A DNA stretch of 64,000 nt from Desulfobotulus pelophilus (GCF_026155325.1 NZ_JAPFPW010000005.1:62001-126000); one strand, 5' to 3'. Shown: positions 34,306 to 42,506, counted from the first letter of the stretch. A program made the numbers and translations. The notes: generated by a model from the letters alone, not told the origin.

Positions 34306-36294
34306 TCAGGCAAGGTAAAGGGATAGCTGATCCCGTCGGGCACTGACCTGCTGAATGACCACTTCAATCTCGCTTTCCGGTTTCAGTTGTATGCCGGATG
34401 ATACGGGTAGCATCCATTCCAGCATATAATCCATGAGAAGAATCTGATACTGATTGCGGCGTTCTTCCAGGACCATGGCCCTTTCCCTCTGGCCAATACG
34501 TTTTTCCAGGTATTTCAGCAGCCAGTAGCGTTTTCTGAAAAACTGCACTCTGCCCACCGCTGCCATGGGTTGTTCCAGCCGTGCGAAGAGGTTTTGAATT
34601 TCCTGCATGTCAGCGGGTGTTTCCATCCCAAGAATGGATTTCAGCTGTCTCTGTGTGGCCAGATCCCAGTATTTGCGTATGGGAGAGGTAGCGGTCACAT
34701 AGCAGGGGAAGCCAATGCCCGCATGGGGTTCGGGAACGGGGCTGAGCACAACCCTGTTCAGGTGCCGACGCTGCATCAGATTTTGAAAAAGGCTCCCTTC
34801 GTCTCCCTTGTAAAGCCGGTTTTTCGGTTCGGGCTGGGAACGGAAAACCGCAGGCATATTATTTTTTTTCAAAAAATCTGCCATCATGGCATTGGCCATG
34901 ATCATCATTTCCGCCACAAGCATGCGACTGGAGCTTTCCCTGTCTATCTTAGAAATCAGGATGTCTCCATTTTCGTCATCCACACGGATATTGACTTCCG
35001 GCAGGGAAATCTGCACAGCTCCTGCGTGGAGCCGCTGGGTTCTGAAATTTCTGGCGATACGGTCCAGATTGGCCAGATCCGTGTCTTCTTCTATCATACG
35101 GTTGGCATCACTGTACGTCAGCTGTTCCGCAACACGGATAATGCTGGGTACAATTTCATAGTCCACCACCCGGGCATAGTCGGCAATCCGCATGAGTACG
35201 CTGACAGCCGGTCGCAGCTCTCCTCCTTTAAGACTGCAGAGGTCTTCGGACATGGCAGGCGGCAACATGGAAAAGCGAGCATCGGGCAGGTAGATGGAAC
35301 TGCCCCTGTCCAGGGCGCAGTTATCCAGAGGGCTGTCTTTGGTAACGAAGTGAGCCACATCAATAATGTGAACGCCAACTATATGAAAGTCTCCCGCAGC
35401 TTCTATGCTGATGGCATCATCAAAATCCAGGGTGGAAGGACCGTCTATGGTCATGAGACGACGGTCTCTCAGGTCGCGTCGCCGGGCGTCGTTGCAGAAA
35501 TCCAGCGGTGTTTCCCGCAGTGCGCTGACGGCTTCCATGGTTTTCCCATTGAATTCTGTTTCAACCTCAAATTTTTTCAGGAGCAGGTTTTCGTTCGGTC
35601 CCCAGAGTCCGAGGCGAACAAACAGATGAAAGAGTTTTTCTCCTGGATCTCCGCCTATGCCGTTGAGAATGTGGCGGGAAATTTCTATCCCGGGTGCTTC
35701 ATCTCCGAAAATGATATAATCCTGAAGAAGCTCTGCTACGGGCCTGAGGTTGTCGGGAAGCTCCGGTGCCGGGTCCTCCAGGCTTTTTTTGAGCCAGACC
35801 ACTCCTTCTTCTATGATGCGTTTACGCCGTTCCGCTTCTTCCTGCTGCTTTTGGAGCTGCATAACCTGATCCGGACTGTGGGGCAGAAAACGGCTGGTAC
35901 CGAATTTAAAATAGAGACGGTCCGCAAACAGGGTTCGTATAACAGCAGATCCTGCATCATCGGCGCTTTCGTCCGTAAAACAGAGGGAAGCAATGGTTTC
36001 CGTTTCCAGCCAGTCATTTTCTTCCTGAAGAACTTCCCAGAGCTCTGCAAGATCTATGGAGGCGGCCAGCTGCCTGCGGCGATCGGCAATTTCTTTGAGT
36101 GTACGGACCTGTCCGTCCCTCGGTGTGGCGGGATCCAGAGAGCTTTCCGATATATGGGACAGGCGGTTGGCCGAGAGGTTGACCTCCCGGTTGGTTTCTG
36201 TAAGAAGCCGAAGTCTCTGCTTTTTATTTTCTGTGACAACGGCGGTGATAATTTTTTGTTGGTCGATATATTCGACAATTTTCCCAGGTTCCAT
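34306..36294 (-). CDS. RNase II/RNase R family 3'-5' exoribonuclease
   Basis: A 662-residue exoribonuclease. The RNB catalytic domain is marked by TIDGPSTLDFDDAISIE, with the metal-binding aspartates, then VGVHIIDVAHFV, DRGSSIYLPD and, near the end, YVTATSPIRKYWDL. The N terminus carries a non-canonical small beta domain rather than clear cold-shock repeats, and the C-terminal S1 domain is short (ending SARRDQLSLYLA), as in the shorter RNase II-like proteins. It degrades single-stranded RNA processively. The promoter seen upstream places the start of transcription almost at the ATG. Confidence 0.9.
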   Translation of the reverse strand: MEPGKIVEYIDQQKIITAVVTENKKQRLRLLTETNREVNLSANRLSHISESSLDPATPRDGQVRTLKEIADRRRQLAASIDLAELWEVLQEENDWLETETIASLCFTDESADDAGSAVIRTLFADRLYFKFGTSRFLPHSPDQVMQLQKQQEEAERRKRIIEEGVVWLKKSLEDPAPELPDNLRPVAELLQDYIIFGDEAPGIEISRHILNGIGGDPGEKLFHLFVRLGLWGPNENLLLKKFEVETEFNGKTMEAVSALRETPLDFCNDARRRDLRDRRLMTIDGPSTLDFDDAISIEAAGDFHIVGVHIIDVAHFVTKDSPLDNCALDRGSSIYLPDARFSMLPPAMSEDLCSLKGGELRPAVSVLMRIADYARVVDYEIVPSIIRVAEQLTYSDANRMIEEDTDLANLDRIARNFRTQRLHAGAVQISLPEVNIRVDDENGDILISKIDRESSSRMLVAEMMIMANAMMADFLKKNNMPAVFRSQPEPKNRLYKGDEGSLFQNLMQRRHLNRVVLSPVPEPHAGIGFPCYVTATSPIRKYWDLATQRQLKSILGMETPADMQEIQNLFARLEQPMAAVGRVQFFRKRYWLLKYLEKRIGQRERAMVLEERRNQYQILLMDYMLEWMLPVSSGIQLKPESEIEVVIQQVSARRDQLSLYLA

Positions 36295-36302
36295 AACCGG
36301 AA

Positions 36303-36331
36303 AAATTAGCAGCTCCCCCCGGCCAAGTCAA
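36303..36331 (-). promoter_or_regulatory. Sigma70-type promoter of the RNase gene, near-leaderless
   Basis: On the minus strand TTGACT (36331-36326), a 17-bp spacer and TAATTT (36308-36303) form a good sigma70-like promoter. Transcription would begin near 36296, while the ATG is at 36294. No Shine-Dalgarno sequence precedes that ATG, which fits a leaderless message. The next in-frame Met is far inside conserved sequence. Confidence 0.5.
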
Positions 36332-36820
36332 TCTTCATAGCACTGAAAAAACTTCAGAAAGTTTTCAGAAGATCCGATTTTGCTCTTATCTTGTTAAAAT
36401 GATTGGAAGAGGAGGAAGAAGTTTTTTCTGATACCGGTGGGTGTGAGAAAGGCCATCGGATTGTTGCAATGGCAAATAAAGGCGCAGATTCTTGTCTTTT
36501 AATTTCTGATGGAGCTTTAAAAATAAAGGCTTTGTCCCATATGTTTGTTAGCGGATTGGACCCTGTCTTCAGACAGAAGGCCGGAAAGGATAAAATCATG
36601 GATAGAAAGGCGACTACAGACCCTTTCAGCCCCTTGCTGAACAGGTTACGCAAAGGCAATTAGGGGGAGTTTCCGGCTCTCTGTTGACCTGGGTATGTCC
36701 CTGTGATACCCAGAAAAAAGCAACTTTTGCTCAAGCTTTTCTTTTACAGGCTTTTCCGGAACCATGGGGCCTGTTCTTCCATCCGGGTCTCTCTTCCCAA
36801 AGACTCATAAAGGACTTTCC
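36332..36820. other. 489-bp region between the RNase gene and motA without a firm gene
   Basis: Two overlapping ORFs of about 90-100 codons exist on opposite strands (36403-36663 plus, from a TTG; 36354-36659 minus). Neither has a recognisable family, so neither is called. At 36341-36366 the sequence CTGAA-AA-AACTT-CAGA-AAGTT-TTCAG can form a bulged hairpin. An AAAGGAC ribosome site for motA is at the right end. Confidence 0.4.
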
Positions 36821-37603
36821 ATGGACTTTGCATCCCTTATTGGTATCGTTTCGGGTCTTTCCCTTATCATCAGTGCCATTTTTCTGAGTGGTGACATAAA
36901 AAGTTTTATCAATGTGCCCGGAATGATGATTGTACTGGGCGGAACCATGGCCGCAACACTCCTGACCTTTACCTTCCGTGAAGTGGCTGCGGCATTCCGG
37001 GCTGCGGCTTTTGCCTTTACCAAGGACCGGGAAGATCCCAATACGGCCGTGGAAACCATGATCCGGATATGTAATGTGGGGCGCAAGAAAGGTCTTCTGG
37101 AGCTGGGTAACCTTGATACAGATTCCGGGTTTTTGAAAAAAGCCTGCGGCCTTATTGCCGATGGCTCGGAGGAAGATGTGGTGCGGGCAGCTCTGCGGAC
37201 GGAAATTGACTCTTTGAAAATGCGTCATTTTGCGGTGCAGGATGTCTTTAAAAAAATGGGAGCCTATGCACCTGCCTTCGGTATGCTGGGTACACTGATC
37301 GGCCTTGTTCATATGCTTTCCAAGCTGGCAGACCCTTCTTCCATAGGACCGGCTATGGCTGTGGCACTTCTCACCACATTTTATGGCTCTCTTCTGTCTT
37401 CCATGGTTTTTCTCCCCATGGCCGGTAAGCTGAAGGCCCGGACCATATCCGAGGTGATGCAGCTTGAAATTATGCTGGAGGGTGCCATCGCCGTTCTCAA
37501 AGGCAACAATCCCATCATGGTTTATGAAAGTCTTTCTTCCTTTATCCCCATTAAAGAACGCGTTCCCCTTGAAAAAATGGATATACGGCAGGGGGATATA
37601 TGA
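36821..37603 (+). CDS. motA: Flagellar motor stator protein MotA/PomA-type
   Basis: A 260-residue inner-membrane stator subunit with four transmembrane helices: two at the N terminus (LIGIVSGLSLIISAIFLSG; VPGMMIVLGGTMAATLL) and two after the cytoplasmic loop (PAFGMLGTLIGLVHML; AVALLTTFYGSLLSSMVFLP). The TLIGLVHML and TTFYG motifs are classic. The ATG at 36821 has AAAGGAC upstream. It overlaps motB by 4 bp. The short compact form is closer to PomA or MotP, so the coupling ion (proton or sodium) cannot be told. Confidence 0.92.
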   Translation: MDFASLIGIVSGLSLIISAIFLSGDIKSFINVPGMMIVLGGTMAATLLTFTFREVAAAFRAAAFAFTKDREDPNTAVETMIRICNVGRKKGLLELGNLDTDSGFLKKACGLIADGSEEDVVRAALRTEIDSLKMRHFAVQDVFKKMGAYAPAFGMLGTLIGLVHMLSKLADPSSIGPAMAVALLTTFYGSLLSSMVFLPMAGKLKARTISEVMQLEIMLEGAIAVLKGNNPIMVYESLSSFIPIKERVPLEKMDIRQGDI

Positions 37604-38325
37604 GAGAAAAACGTGGCAGCGATGATTTTCTTCAGGAAGACGACGGCCCCGGATGGATTGTTACTTATGCGGATCTTGTGACCTTGCTGCTGGTTTTTTT
37701 TGTGCTTCTCTACTCCATATCCAGCCTGAACATGGAGAGATTCAAACAGGCGTTTGAATCCATACGCATCAGTCTTGGTCAGGATTTGACCACGCTGGGA
37801 ATTATTGAAGTCATGGAGGTACCGGAGCTGGACCGAAGGGAACTTACCGTGGAGGAAATTTTTGGTCAGCGCTCCAGAGAAGAAGCCATTGTGGAAGATA
37901 TCAATGCTTTTATTGCGGAACGGAATGTGGGGGACCATATCACGGTACAGATCCTGAATAACAAGATCGTGGTGCGCATCCGTGGAACCATTCTCTTTGA
38001 GTCCGGAAGTGAACAGCTTACCGGTCAGGCGGCTCCTATTCTGGAGCAGATTGTGCATATTTTCAGGGCATATCCAGAGTATAATATCAATATACGGGGG
38101 CATACGGATGATGTTCCCATTGCGACCCTTCGCTTCCCATCCAACTGGGAACTTTCGGCATTCAGGGCGACAACTGTTCTTAAGTACTTAATTGATAAGG
38201 GTATATCTCCTTTCCGTCTGACGGCTACCGGGTATGGGTCCCTTCTTCCTCTTCGGCCGAATACCACGGATGAGAACCGCGCTATCAACAGGAGGGTTGA
38301 GTTTGTTCTCGAAAAAAAAGGATAA
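37600..38325 (+). CDS. motB: Flagellar motor stator protein MotB (OmpA domain)
   Basis: A 241-residue stator partner. One transmembrane helix (WIVTYADLVTLLLVFFVLLY) contains Asp25, the ion-binding residue. The C-terminal OmpA-like domain binds peptidoglycan: GTILFESGSEQL, then IRGHTDDVPI, NWELSAFRATTVLKYL and ENRAINRRVEF. Together with MotA it forms the ion channel that drives flagellar rotation. The start overlaps motA (ATGA), and its 3' end overlaps the PilZ gene. Confidence 0.93.
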   Translation: MREKRGSDDFLQEDDGPGWIVTYADLVTLLLVFFVLLYSISSLNMERFKQAFESIRISLGQDLTTLGIIEVMEVPELDRRELTVEEIFGQRSREEAIVEDINAFIAERNVGDHITVQILNNKIVVRIRGTILFESGSEQLTGQAAPILEQIVHIFRAYPEYNINIRGHTDDVPIATLRFPSNWELSAFRATTVLKYLIDKGISPFRLTATGYGSLLPLRPNTTDENRAINRRVEFVLEKKG

Positions 38326-38734
38326 GGTTTTTGCCTGGCTTGACAAAATTCTGAACGACCGCAGGAAGAATTATCGCTACACCCCTGCCGAAACGGTAAA
38401 GGTTACGGTTCAGGTCGGTAAGGATGTGGAGCAACGGCCGGTAAGGGATCTGAGTGCGGGGGGCTGCAGTTTTCACTGCCCTGAGTTGAAGCCGGGAGAC
38501 CGGGTAACCCTCGTTGTCATGTCCGACAACCCGGCTGTTCCTATGGAGCTTGTTCTTACGGCAGAAGTTCTGGGCCGCACCCTGGATGGTTTCTGTCACT
38601 GCAGTTTCCCGGATATTCTGGATGTGGATGAGGAAACCCTGCACCGTTTTGTTCTGGAAGCTCAGCGTTACGGGTTCAGGCGCAAGCGCATGCAGAATGT
38701 CCGGAAACTCCGTGGCAAAGGGGAAAAGGGCTGA
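38303..38734 (+). CDS. PilZ domain protein (c-di-GMP binding)
   Basis: A 143-residue PilZ protein. The c-di-GMP-binding RxxxR is RKNYR and the second motif is DLSAGGCSF, both intact, so it should bind the messenger. The best start is a TTG at 38303, since AGGAGGG lies at 38290-38296, inside motB, giving a 23-bp overlap. Sitting directly behind motAB, it probably acts as a brake or regulator on the stator, as YcgR does elsewhere. The role is inferred from context. Confidence 0.82.
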   Translation: MFSKKKDKVFAWLDKILNDRRKNYRYTPAETVKVTVQVGKDVEQRPVRDLSAGGCSFHCPELKPGDRVTLVVMSDNPAVPMELVLTAEVLGRTLDGFCHCSFPDILDVDEETLHRFVLEAQRYGFRRKRMQNVRKLRGKGEKG

Positions 38735-38850
38735 TACGGCGGAACAGGACACAGTTCCTTCAGCCACGGCTGCCTGAACCAGAAGGAAACAAATTCCAGC
38801 TGCCGAAACAGGCACTCTGGTAACATTTATTTCACAGGGGTACTGATATT

Positions 38851-39240
38851 ATGGAACATATTGCCGTCCGTTGGCTTATTCTCACCGTTTCCATTCTGGT
38901 GGCTGGAATGCTTTTTCAGGGTATAGAGATTGCCAGTGTGGGAACGGCCATTGCCGCTGCTGCCATACTGGGTGTTCTGAATGCCTTCATCCGGCCGGTC
39001 CTGCTTCTCCTGACCCTGCCGGTTACCTTGCTGTCTCTTGGCCTTTTTGCCTTTGTGATCAATGCTTTTCTTTTGCAGATAAGCGCGGCTCTGGTCAGCG
39101 GGTTTGAGGTCTCCGGTTTCTGGACAGCTTTTTGGGCTTCCCTTGTGATGGCTGTAATCAATGTGGCCCTCACGGGTTTCCGTTTTGAAAACGGTCGTAT
39201 TATTGTGGTGGACACCCGTCGCCGTGGACCCTGGGACTAG
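38851..39240 (+). CDS. Small four-helix membrane protein (phage holin family 4/YvlD-like)
   Basis: A 129-residue protein with four hydrophobic helices: WLILTVSILVAGMLFQGI, GTAIAAAAILGVLNAFI, LLLTLPVTLLSLGLFAFVI and FWTAFWASLVMAVINVAL. The IRPVLLLLTLPVTL motif is characteristic of the PF04020 family. Despite the holin label these are ordinary chromosomal proteins of unknown function. AGGGGTACTGATATT precedes the ATG. Its stop nearly touches the convergent OMPLA gene. Confidence 0.87.
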   Translation: MEHIAVRWLILTVSILVAGMLFQGIEIASVGTAIAAAAILGVLNAFIRPVLLLLTLPVTLLSLGLFAFVINAFLLQISAALVSGFEVSGFWTAFWASLVMAVINVALTGFRFENGRIIVVDTRRRGPWD

Positions 39241-39241
39241 C

Positions 39242-40183
39242 TTACATCCAGTCTGTCAGCAGGAATCCCAATCCTATGCGATTAACGGATACATTGTAGT
39301 CAAGAAGACTCTCTCCGTATCCGTTGAAGTATTGTACGTACAGTTTCAGGTGCTGGTGAACCGGAAAAGTCCAGTCCACCTGTATGGCTCCTCTGTTATC
39401 CTTTCCTCTGAGATTATTGCGCAGGAGCAGTGCCAGATTCTGTTCTTCCTTCACCTTGTACACTAACCGGATGTCTCCATATCCCATGTAGTTATGGATT
39501 CCGGGATTGTCATCCCCTCCCGGGTCCGTGGGATGGGATTTTTTACTTTCGGGAATCCGGTACCATGGCCGGATGATTACTGCCGTGCGGTCTCCGATTT
39601 CCCATATGCTGCTGAGATAAACACGGTTCCAGCTTCTGGACATAAGGCCGTTCTGTCCGTTGGACTGATGATTAAGACCCAAAACGAGATGGGACAGATG
39701 GATGCGCCCTTTTTGTTTTTCCATGGCGTAGGAAAGAAGCAGCTCCGGTTCATGGTTTGTTTCGCGGAAAGGGCTGGAATCGTCTTTGTTGTAGGCCTGC
39801 CACCATGACCGGTTGGTATAGGCAAAGGCAAGGTTGGCACGTCCATCCCAGAAATTACGGAGAACAGGGACCTTAATACTGATCTGAAAATGAACTTCCG
39901 TATTGTCAATGTCGCTGTCCGGATCTTCCGGTGTAGGGTTGGGAGAGCTATTCCAGGTAAACGGGAGAAGGTAGTTGGTTTTATGGGGCAGCATGGCAAA
40001 GGGGTTGTCGGCCGTACTTTTTTCCAGCTTTCTCCTTTCTTCCAGGGGATTGACCAGGAGGAGAGTTTCATATCCTTCATCAGAAGTATCCCCTGCTTCG
40101 GATGGTTCAGCAAAGGAAAGGCCGGGCGCAAGTATCAGAAGCAAGGCAGAGAGAATCAGGCCTGAAATGGGAACACAGGGCAT
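39242..40183 (-). CDS. pldA: Outer-membrane phospholipase A (OMPLA)
   Basis: A 313-residue protein with a signal peptide (ISGLILSALLLILAPGLSFA) and a 12-strand beta-barrel. The catalytic triad is visible as His172 and Ser174 in NHQSNGQ and Asn186 in SRSWNRVY. The spacing (2 and 12 residues) equals that of Escherichia coli His142-Ser144-Asn156. The enzyme hydrolyses phospholipids misplaced in the outer leaflet, with calcium-dependent dimerisation. The ATG at 40183 follows AGGAAGG; an upstream start would add residues before the signal peptide. Confidence 0.92.
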   Translation of the reverse strand: MPCVPISGLILSALLLILAPGLSFAEPSEAGDTSDEGYETLLLVNPLEERRKLEKSTADNPFAMLPHKTNYLLPFTWNSSPNPTPEDPDSDIDNTEVHFQISIKVPVLRNFWDGRANLAFAYTNRSWWQAYNKDDSSPFRETNHEPELLLSYAMEKQKGRIHLSHLVLGLNHQSNGQNGLMSRSWNRVYLSSIWEIGDRTAVIIRPWYRIPESKKSHPTDPGGDDNPGIHNYMGYGDIRLVYKVKEEQNLALLLRNNLRGKDNRGAIQVDWTFPVHQHLKLYVQYFNGYGESLLDYNVSVNRIGLGFLLTDWM

Positions 40184-40245
40184 GGACACACCTTCCTGTA
40201 AGGGGTTGGGGAAAACCGTATGAAATACTTTAGCGTAAAGGACAT

Positions 40246-40902
40246 GTGAAAACAATGGAGAAGACCCGCATTCAGACCCTCTTACTGGATAATGATGGCG
40301 TCCTGGTGGACACGGAAAAATGTTATTTTGAGGCAAATCGTCGTGTACTGGCAGAATATGATATTACCATGAACCTTGAGGATTATCAGGAACATTTTTT
40401 GAGGTCATCCAGGGGGATTCATGCCTGGTTTCCGGAAATGTCTGCTTCATTTATGTCTGACTTCAGGGAAAAAAGAAATAAACATCACATGGAGCTGTTG
40501 GCAAAGGAGCCCATAACCATACCCGGAGTGGACAAGGTTCTTGCTGACTTTTCATCGCGTTTTCGTATCGGTGTGGTAACCAGCTCGGAAAAAAAACCTT
40601 TTCTGCGCATTCATGAGCGTACCGGATTTCTTCCTTTTTTTGATTTTGTGGTCTGCCGGGAGGATGTGCGGTTTTCTAAGCCCCATCCGGAGCCCTACCT
40701 GAAAGCCCTTACCATGGCAGGCTGTCCTGCGGAATTCTGCCTGGTGATTGAAGATGCCCGGAGGGGTGTAATGGCAGCTCAGGCGGCGGGGCTTTGCTGC
40801 TGGGTGGTTCCGGGACCTATGGGATGTGGCGGGGATCTCAGTGGAGCAGAGCGGGTTTTACACAGTCTGGAAGAAGCCCGTTCCCTTCTGATGGATGTTT
40901 GA
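40246..40902 (+). CDS. HAD-family phosphatase (beta-phosphoglucomutase-like subfamily)
   Basis: A 218-residue HAD hydrolase. Motif I is LLDNDGVLVDTE with the nucleophilic Asp, motif II is VVTSSEKK, motif III Lys is in FSKPHPEPYLKAL and motif IV is VIEDARRGVMAA. The helical cap lies between motifs I and II. It hydrolyses a phosphomonoester or isomerises a sugar phosphate; the substrate is not readable. The GTG at 40246 follows AAAGGA; an ATG nine bases later is possible. It diverges from pldA. Confidence 0.86.
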   Translation: MKTMEKTRIQTLLLDNDGVLVDTEKCYFEANRRVLAEYDITMNLEDYQEHFLRSSRGIHAWFPEMSASFMSDFREKRNKHHMELLAKEPITIPGVDKVLADFSSRFRIGVVTSSEKKPFLRIHERTGFLPFFDFVVCREDVRFSKPHPEPYLKALTMAGCPAEFCLVIEDARRGVMAAQAAGLCCWVVPGPMGCGGDLSGAERVLHSLEEARSLLMDV

Positions 40903-41112
40903 AGAAGGTTGTTTTTTTGGTGCTAGCTATTGCAAAATTCATTGCTGTGTACTTATCTTGTTAGGTCTGGCTAATATGGGTTGCCAGGCTGAATAGCAGA
41001 CAAGGCCTTAGGGGCTGTGAGATATGGAGTGCCATAGCCGGAGATCCGTTTTCAGCTTGAGCTGGAAATATGGCGTGAAAAGGTTGAATTGATACGGAAG
41101 TCAGGAGGCTTT

Positions 41113-41682
41113 ATGAAAGCAATGCCCATAGCAGCGGGAAAATCCAGTTTCTCTCTTGTAGATACCCAGCGACTGAAAGAGGCTCTGGGCCCCCTGGACG
41201 GCATGGTGATTCTGGATGCTGCCTGCGGTGCGGGAAACTATACACTGGCCCTTGCCCGCTGGGCAGGACTGCACAGCCGCATTTATGCCGTGGACCTCTG
41301 GGAGGAGGGTGTTTTTGAGCTGAGGCAGCGTATCCGTGATGCCGGAGCGTCCTATATTCAGGCAATGGTGGCCGATCTTTCTCAGGGCACTACACTGGCT
41401 GCGGAAAGTGTGGATCTTTGTCTGGCTGCTACGGTGCTTCATGATCTGGTGGCCGATGGAACCATAGACGGAATGATGAAGGCGGTGGCACGGACACTCA
41501 AATGCGAAGGACGGCTTGCTGTGGTGGAGTTTGACAAAAAGCCCGGCCCCCCCGGTCCTCCGGAAGCCATACGTCTTTCTCCTGAAGAGCTGACGGCTCT
41601 GGTTGTCCCCTTTGGATTCACCCTTGATGAGATACGGCCTGTGGGTGATTCGCTCTACCTTGCGGTTTTCCGCCGCGGTTAG
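41113..41682 (+). CDS. Class I SAM-dependent methyltransferase (UbiE-like)
   Basis: A 189-residue methyltransferase. SAM-binding motif I is VILDAACGAGNYTLALAR, the acidic end of strand 2 is IYAVDLWEEG, and the post-I region DLCLAATVLHDL and EGRLAVVEFDKK complete the fold. It resembles small UbiE/arsenite-type methyltransferases but has no cysteine set expected of ArsM. AGGAGGC precedes the ATG at 41113. The substrate is unknown. It is directly upstream of the structured-RNA region. Confidence 0.85.
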   Translation: MKAMPIAAGKSSFSLVDTQRLKEALGPLDGMVILDAACGAGNYTLALARWAGLHSRIYAVDLWEEGVFELRQRIRDAGASYIQAMVADLSQGTTLAAESVDLCLAATVLHDLVADGTIDGMMKAVARTLKCEGRLAVVEFDKKPGPPGPPEAIRLSPEELTALVVPFGFTLDEIRPVGDSLYLAVFRRG

Positions 41683-41733
41683 ATTTTACAGGAAAAGGCA
41701 TGGCGGATATCAGGAACTTTATGATTTTCGTCC

Positions 41734-41762
41734 TTGACAAGAGGTGGGAACGTGCCAATGTT
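41734..41762 (+). promoter_or_regulatory. Candidate promoter of the structured RNA
   Basis: TTGACA (41734-41739) is a perfect -35 box; 17 bp later AATGTT (41757-41762) is a weak -10. Transcription would start near 41770, just before the first hairpin. A second, weaker candidate (TTGAGC at 41879) lies inside the structured region. Confidence 0.35.
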
Positions 41763-41769
41763 TGGTACC

Positions 41770-42054
41770 AGATAGAGAAACCGGAAAAAGTCTGTTCGGT
41801 AAAAAGCCGGTTTCTGATTCTGCGCTTCGGGAACGGAAGCGGCCCCATCTGAAACAATGTAAAGAATCTTTCGGCCAATTGAGCCGACCTTCCTTGTTAC
41901 TATGTAACCTGCCGCCCTCGATGAAGGGTCTCTGCACCATGAAGAAAACCCGCCTGAGGGTGACCATTTCCGTTCCCACAGACACTACCGTGATTCCCTG
42001 TGAATCACGATCAGCCCCCCGGATTCTTTGAGAGTTCCGGGGGGCTTTGTTTTT
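41770..42054 (+). ncRNA. Candidate structured non-coding RNA ending in a strong terminator
   Basis: A region with no plausible protein but dense plus-strand pairing. Hairpins: AGAAACCGG/CCGGTTTCT (41776-41784, 41807-41815); GATTCT/AGAATC (41816-41821, 41863-41868) enclosing CGCTTC/GAAGCG (41823-41841); TCGGC/GCCGA (41871-41887); GTTAC/GTAAC (41896-41908); ACCC/GGGT (41948-41961); CGTGATTC/GAATCACG (41989-42009). GGGAACGGAA (41829-41838) can instead pair with TTCCGTTCCC (41968-41977). It ends at the terminator 42013-42051. No downstream plus-strand gene exists before 47838, so it is not an obvious leader. It does not resemble tmRNA, RNase P, SRP or 6S RNA as I know them. Confidence 0.55.
42013..42054 (+). 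terminator. Near-ideal intrinsic terminator of the candidate RNA
   Basis: AGCCCCCCGGA (42013-42023) pairs perfectly over 11 bp with TCCGGGGGGCT (42036-42046), loop of 12, followed by TTGTTTTTG. It is the strongest plus-strand terminator in the window and lies 330 bp after the methyltransferase stop, too far to be simply that gene's own 3' end. Confidence 0.85.
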
Positions 42055-42200
42055 GTATCTCTGTAAGGTACCTCCGTGAGATGTTGTCAGCTGGCCTGAT
42101 ACCGATGGAGAGATTTGTTTGGCAGCACCCGATAAAATGCAAGCGGCACGGTGCAGATAGTTTGCATCATGCCGCGCAGGTTCTGTCATGGGGCCGGTTT

Positions 42201-42452
42201 CTATCTTTTTGTATCTATTGCAAACACAAAACCTCCTCCTTTTTCATCCCAGTCTGCCTCGCACCAGTAGCCAAGTAGTGCCGCTTTCTGCATAACAAGG
42301 GGAGCATTGAAGACAGACTGACCGTCAGCCCCGGGCGTGATAAATTCATCCAGTCTGGCAAGTTCTTCGTCATGGATAAATACAACGGGCTCTTCAGGTG
42401 CTTTTTTACTGAAACGTGCTTCCAGAAGTTCACTCAAGGTGTCATACATCAT
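42201..42452 (-). CDS. Small hypothetical protein
   Basis: An 83-residue soluble protein with an acidic character and a central FITPGADGQSVFNAPLVMQKAALL helix region (quoted as FITPGADGQ and NAPLVMQKAALLGYW). It has the feel of a small regulatory or adaptor protein, but no family is recognised. AGGAGAAATC precedes the double ATG, giving good support for translation. A TACAATTGTA palindrome lies 45 bp upstream. It follows the hybrid histidine kinase gene on the same strand. Confidence 0.65.
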   Translation of the reverse strand: MMYDTLSELLEARFSKKAPEEPVVFIHDEELARLDEFITPGADGQSVFNAPLVMQKAALLGYWCEADWDEKGGGFVFAIDTKR

Positions 42453-42496
42453 GATTTCTCCTGCGTGCTATGGATGGTGAATCCGTCAGAACAATG

Positions 42497-42506
42497 TACA
42501 ATTGTA
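42497..42506. repeat. TACAATTGTA palindrome upstream of the small hypothetical gene
   Basis: A perfect 10-bp palindrome 45 bp before the start of the 83-residue gene, in an A/T-rich patch likely to hold its promoter. It is a reasonable operator candidate; the binding protein is unknown. Confidence 0.35.

Noticed and set aside
34570-36309. 579-codon plus-strand ORF opposite the RNase gene
   Set aside because: It is a shadow of the RNase II/R coding sequence; no motifs and no ribosome site.
36354-36663. Overlapping 86- and 101-codon ORFs on opposite strands upstream of motA
   Set aside because: Neither has a clear start signal or recognisable motif; at most one could be real and I cannot choose between them.
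41939-42031. 30-codon plus-strand ORF (MKKTRLRVTISVPTD...) inside the structured RNA
   Set aside because: It has no convincing ribosome site and ends within the terminator stem. A leader peptide cannot be excluded, but there is no downstream gene to control.
41719-42189. 156-codon minus-strand ORF across the structured RNA
   Set aside because: It would read through the strong terminator and hairpins, shows biased unnatural composition and no family motif; it appears to be a chance frame.
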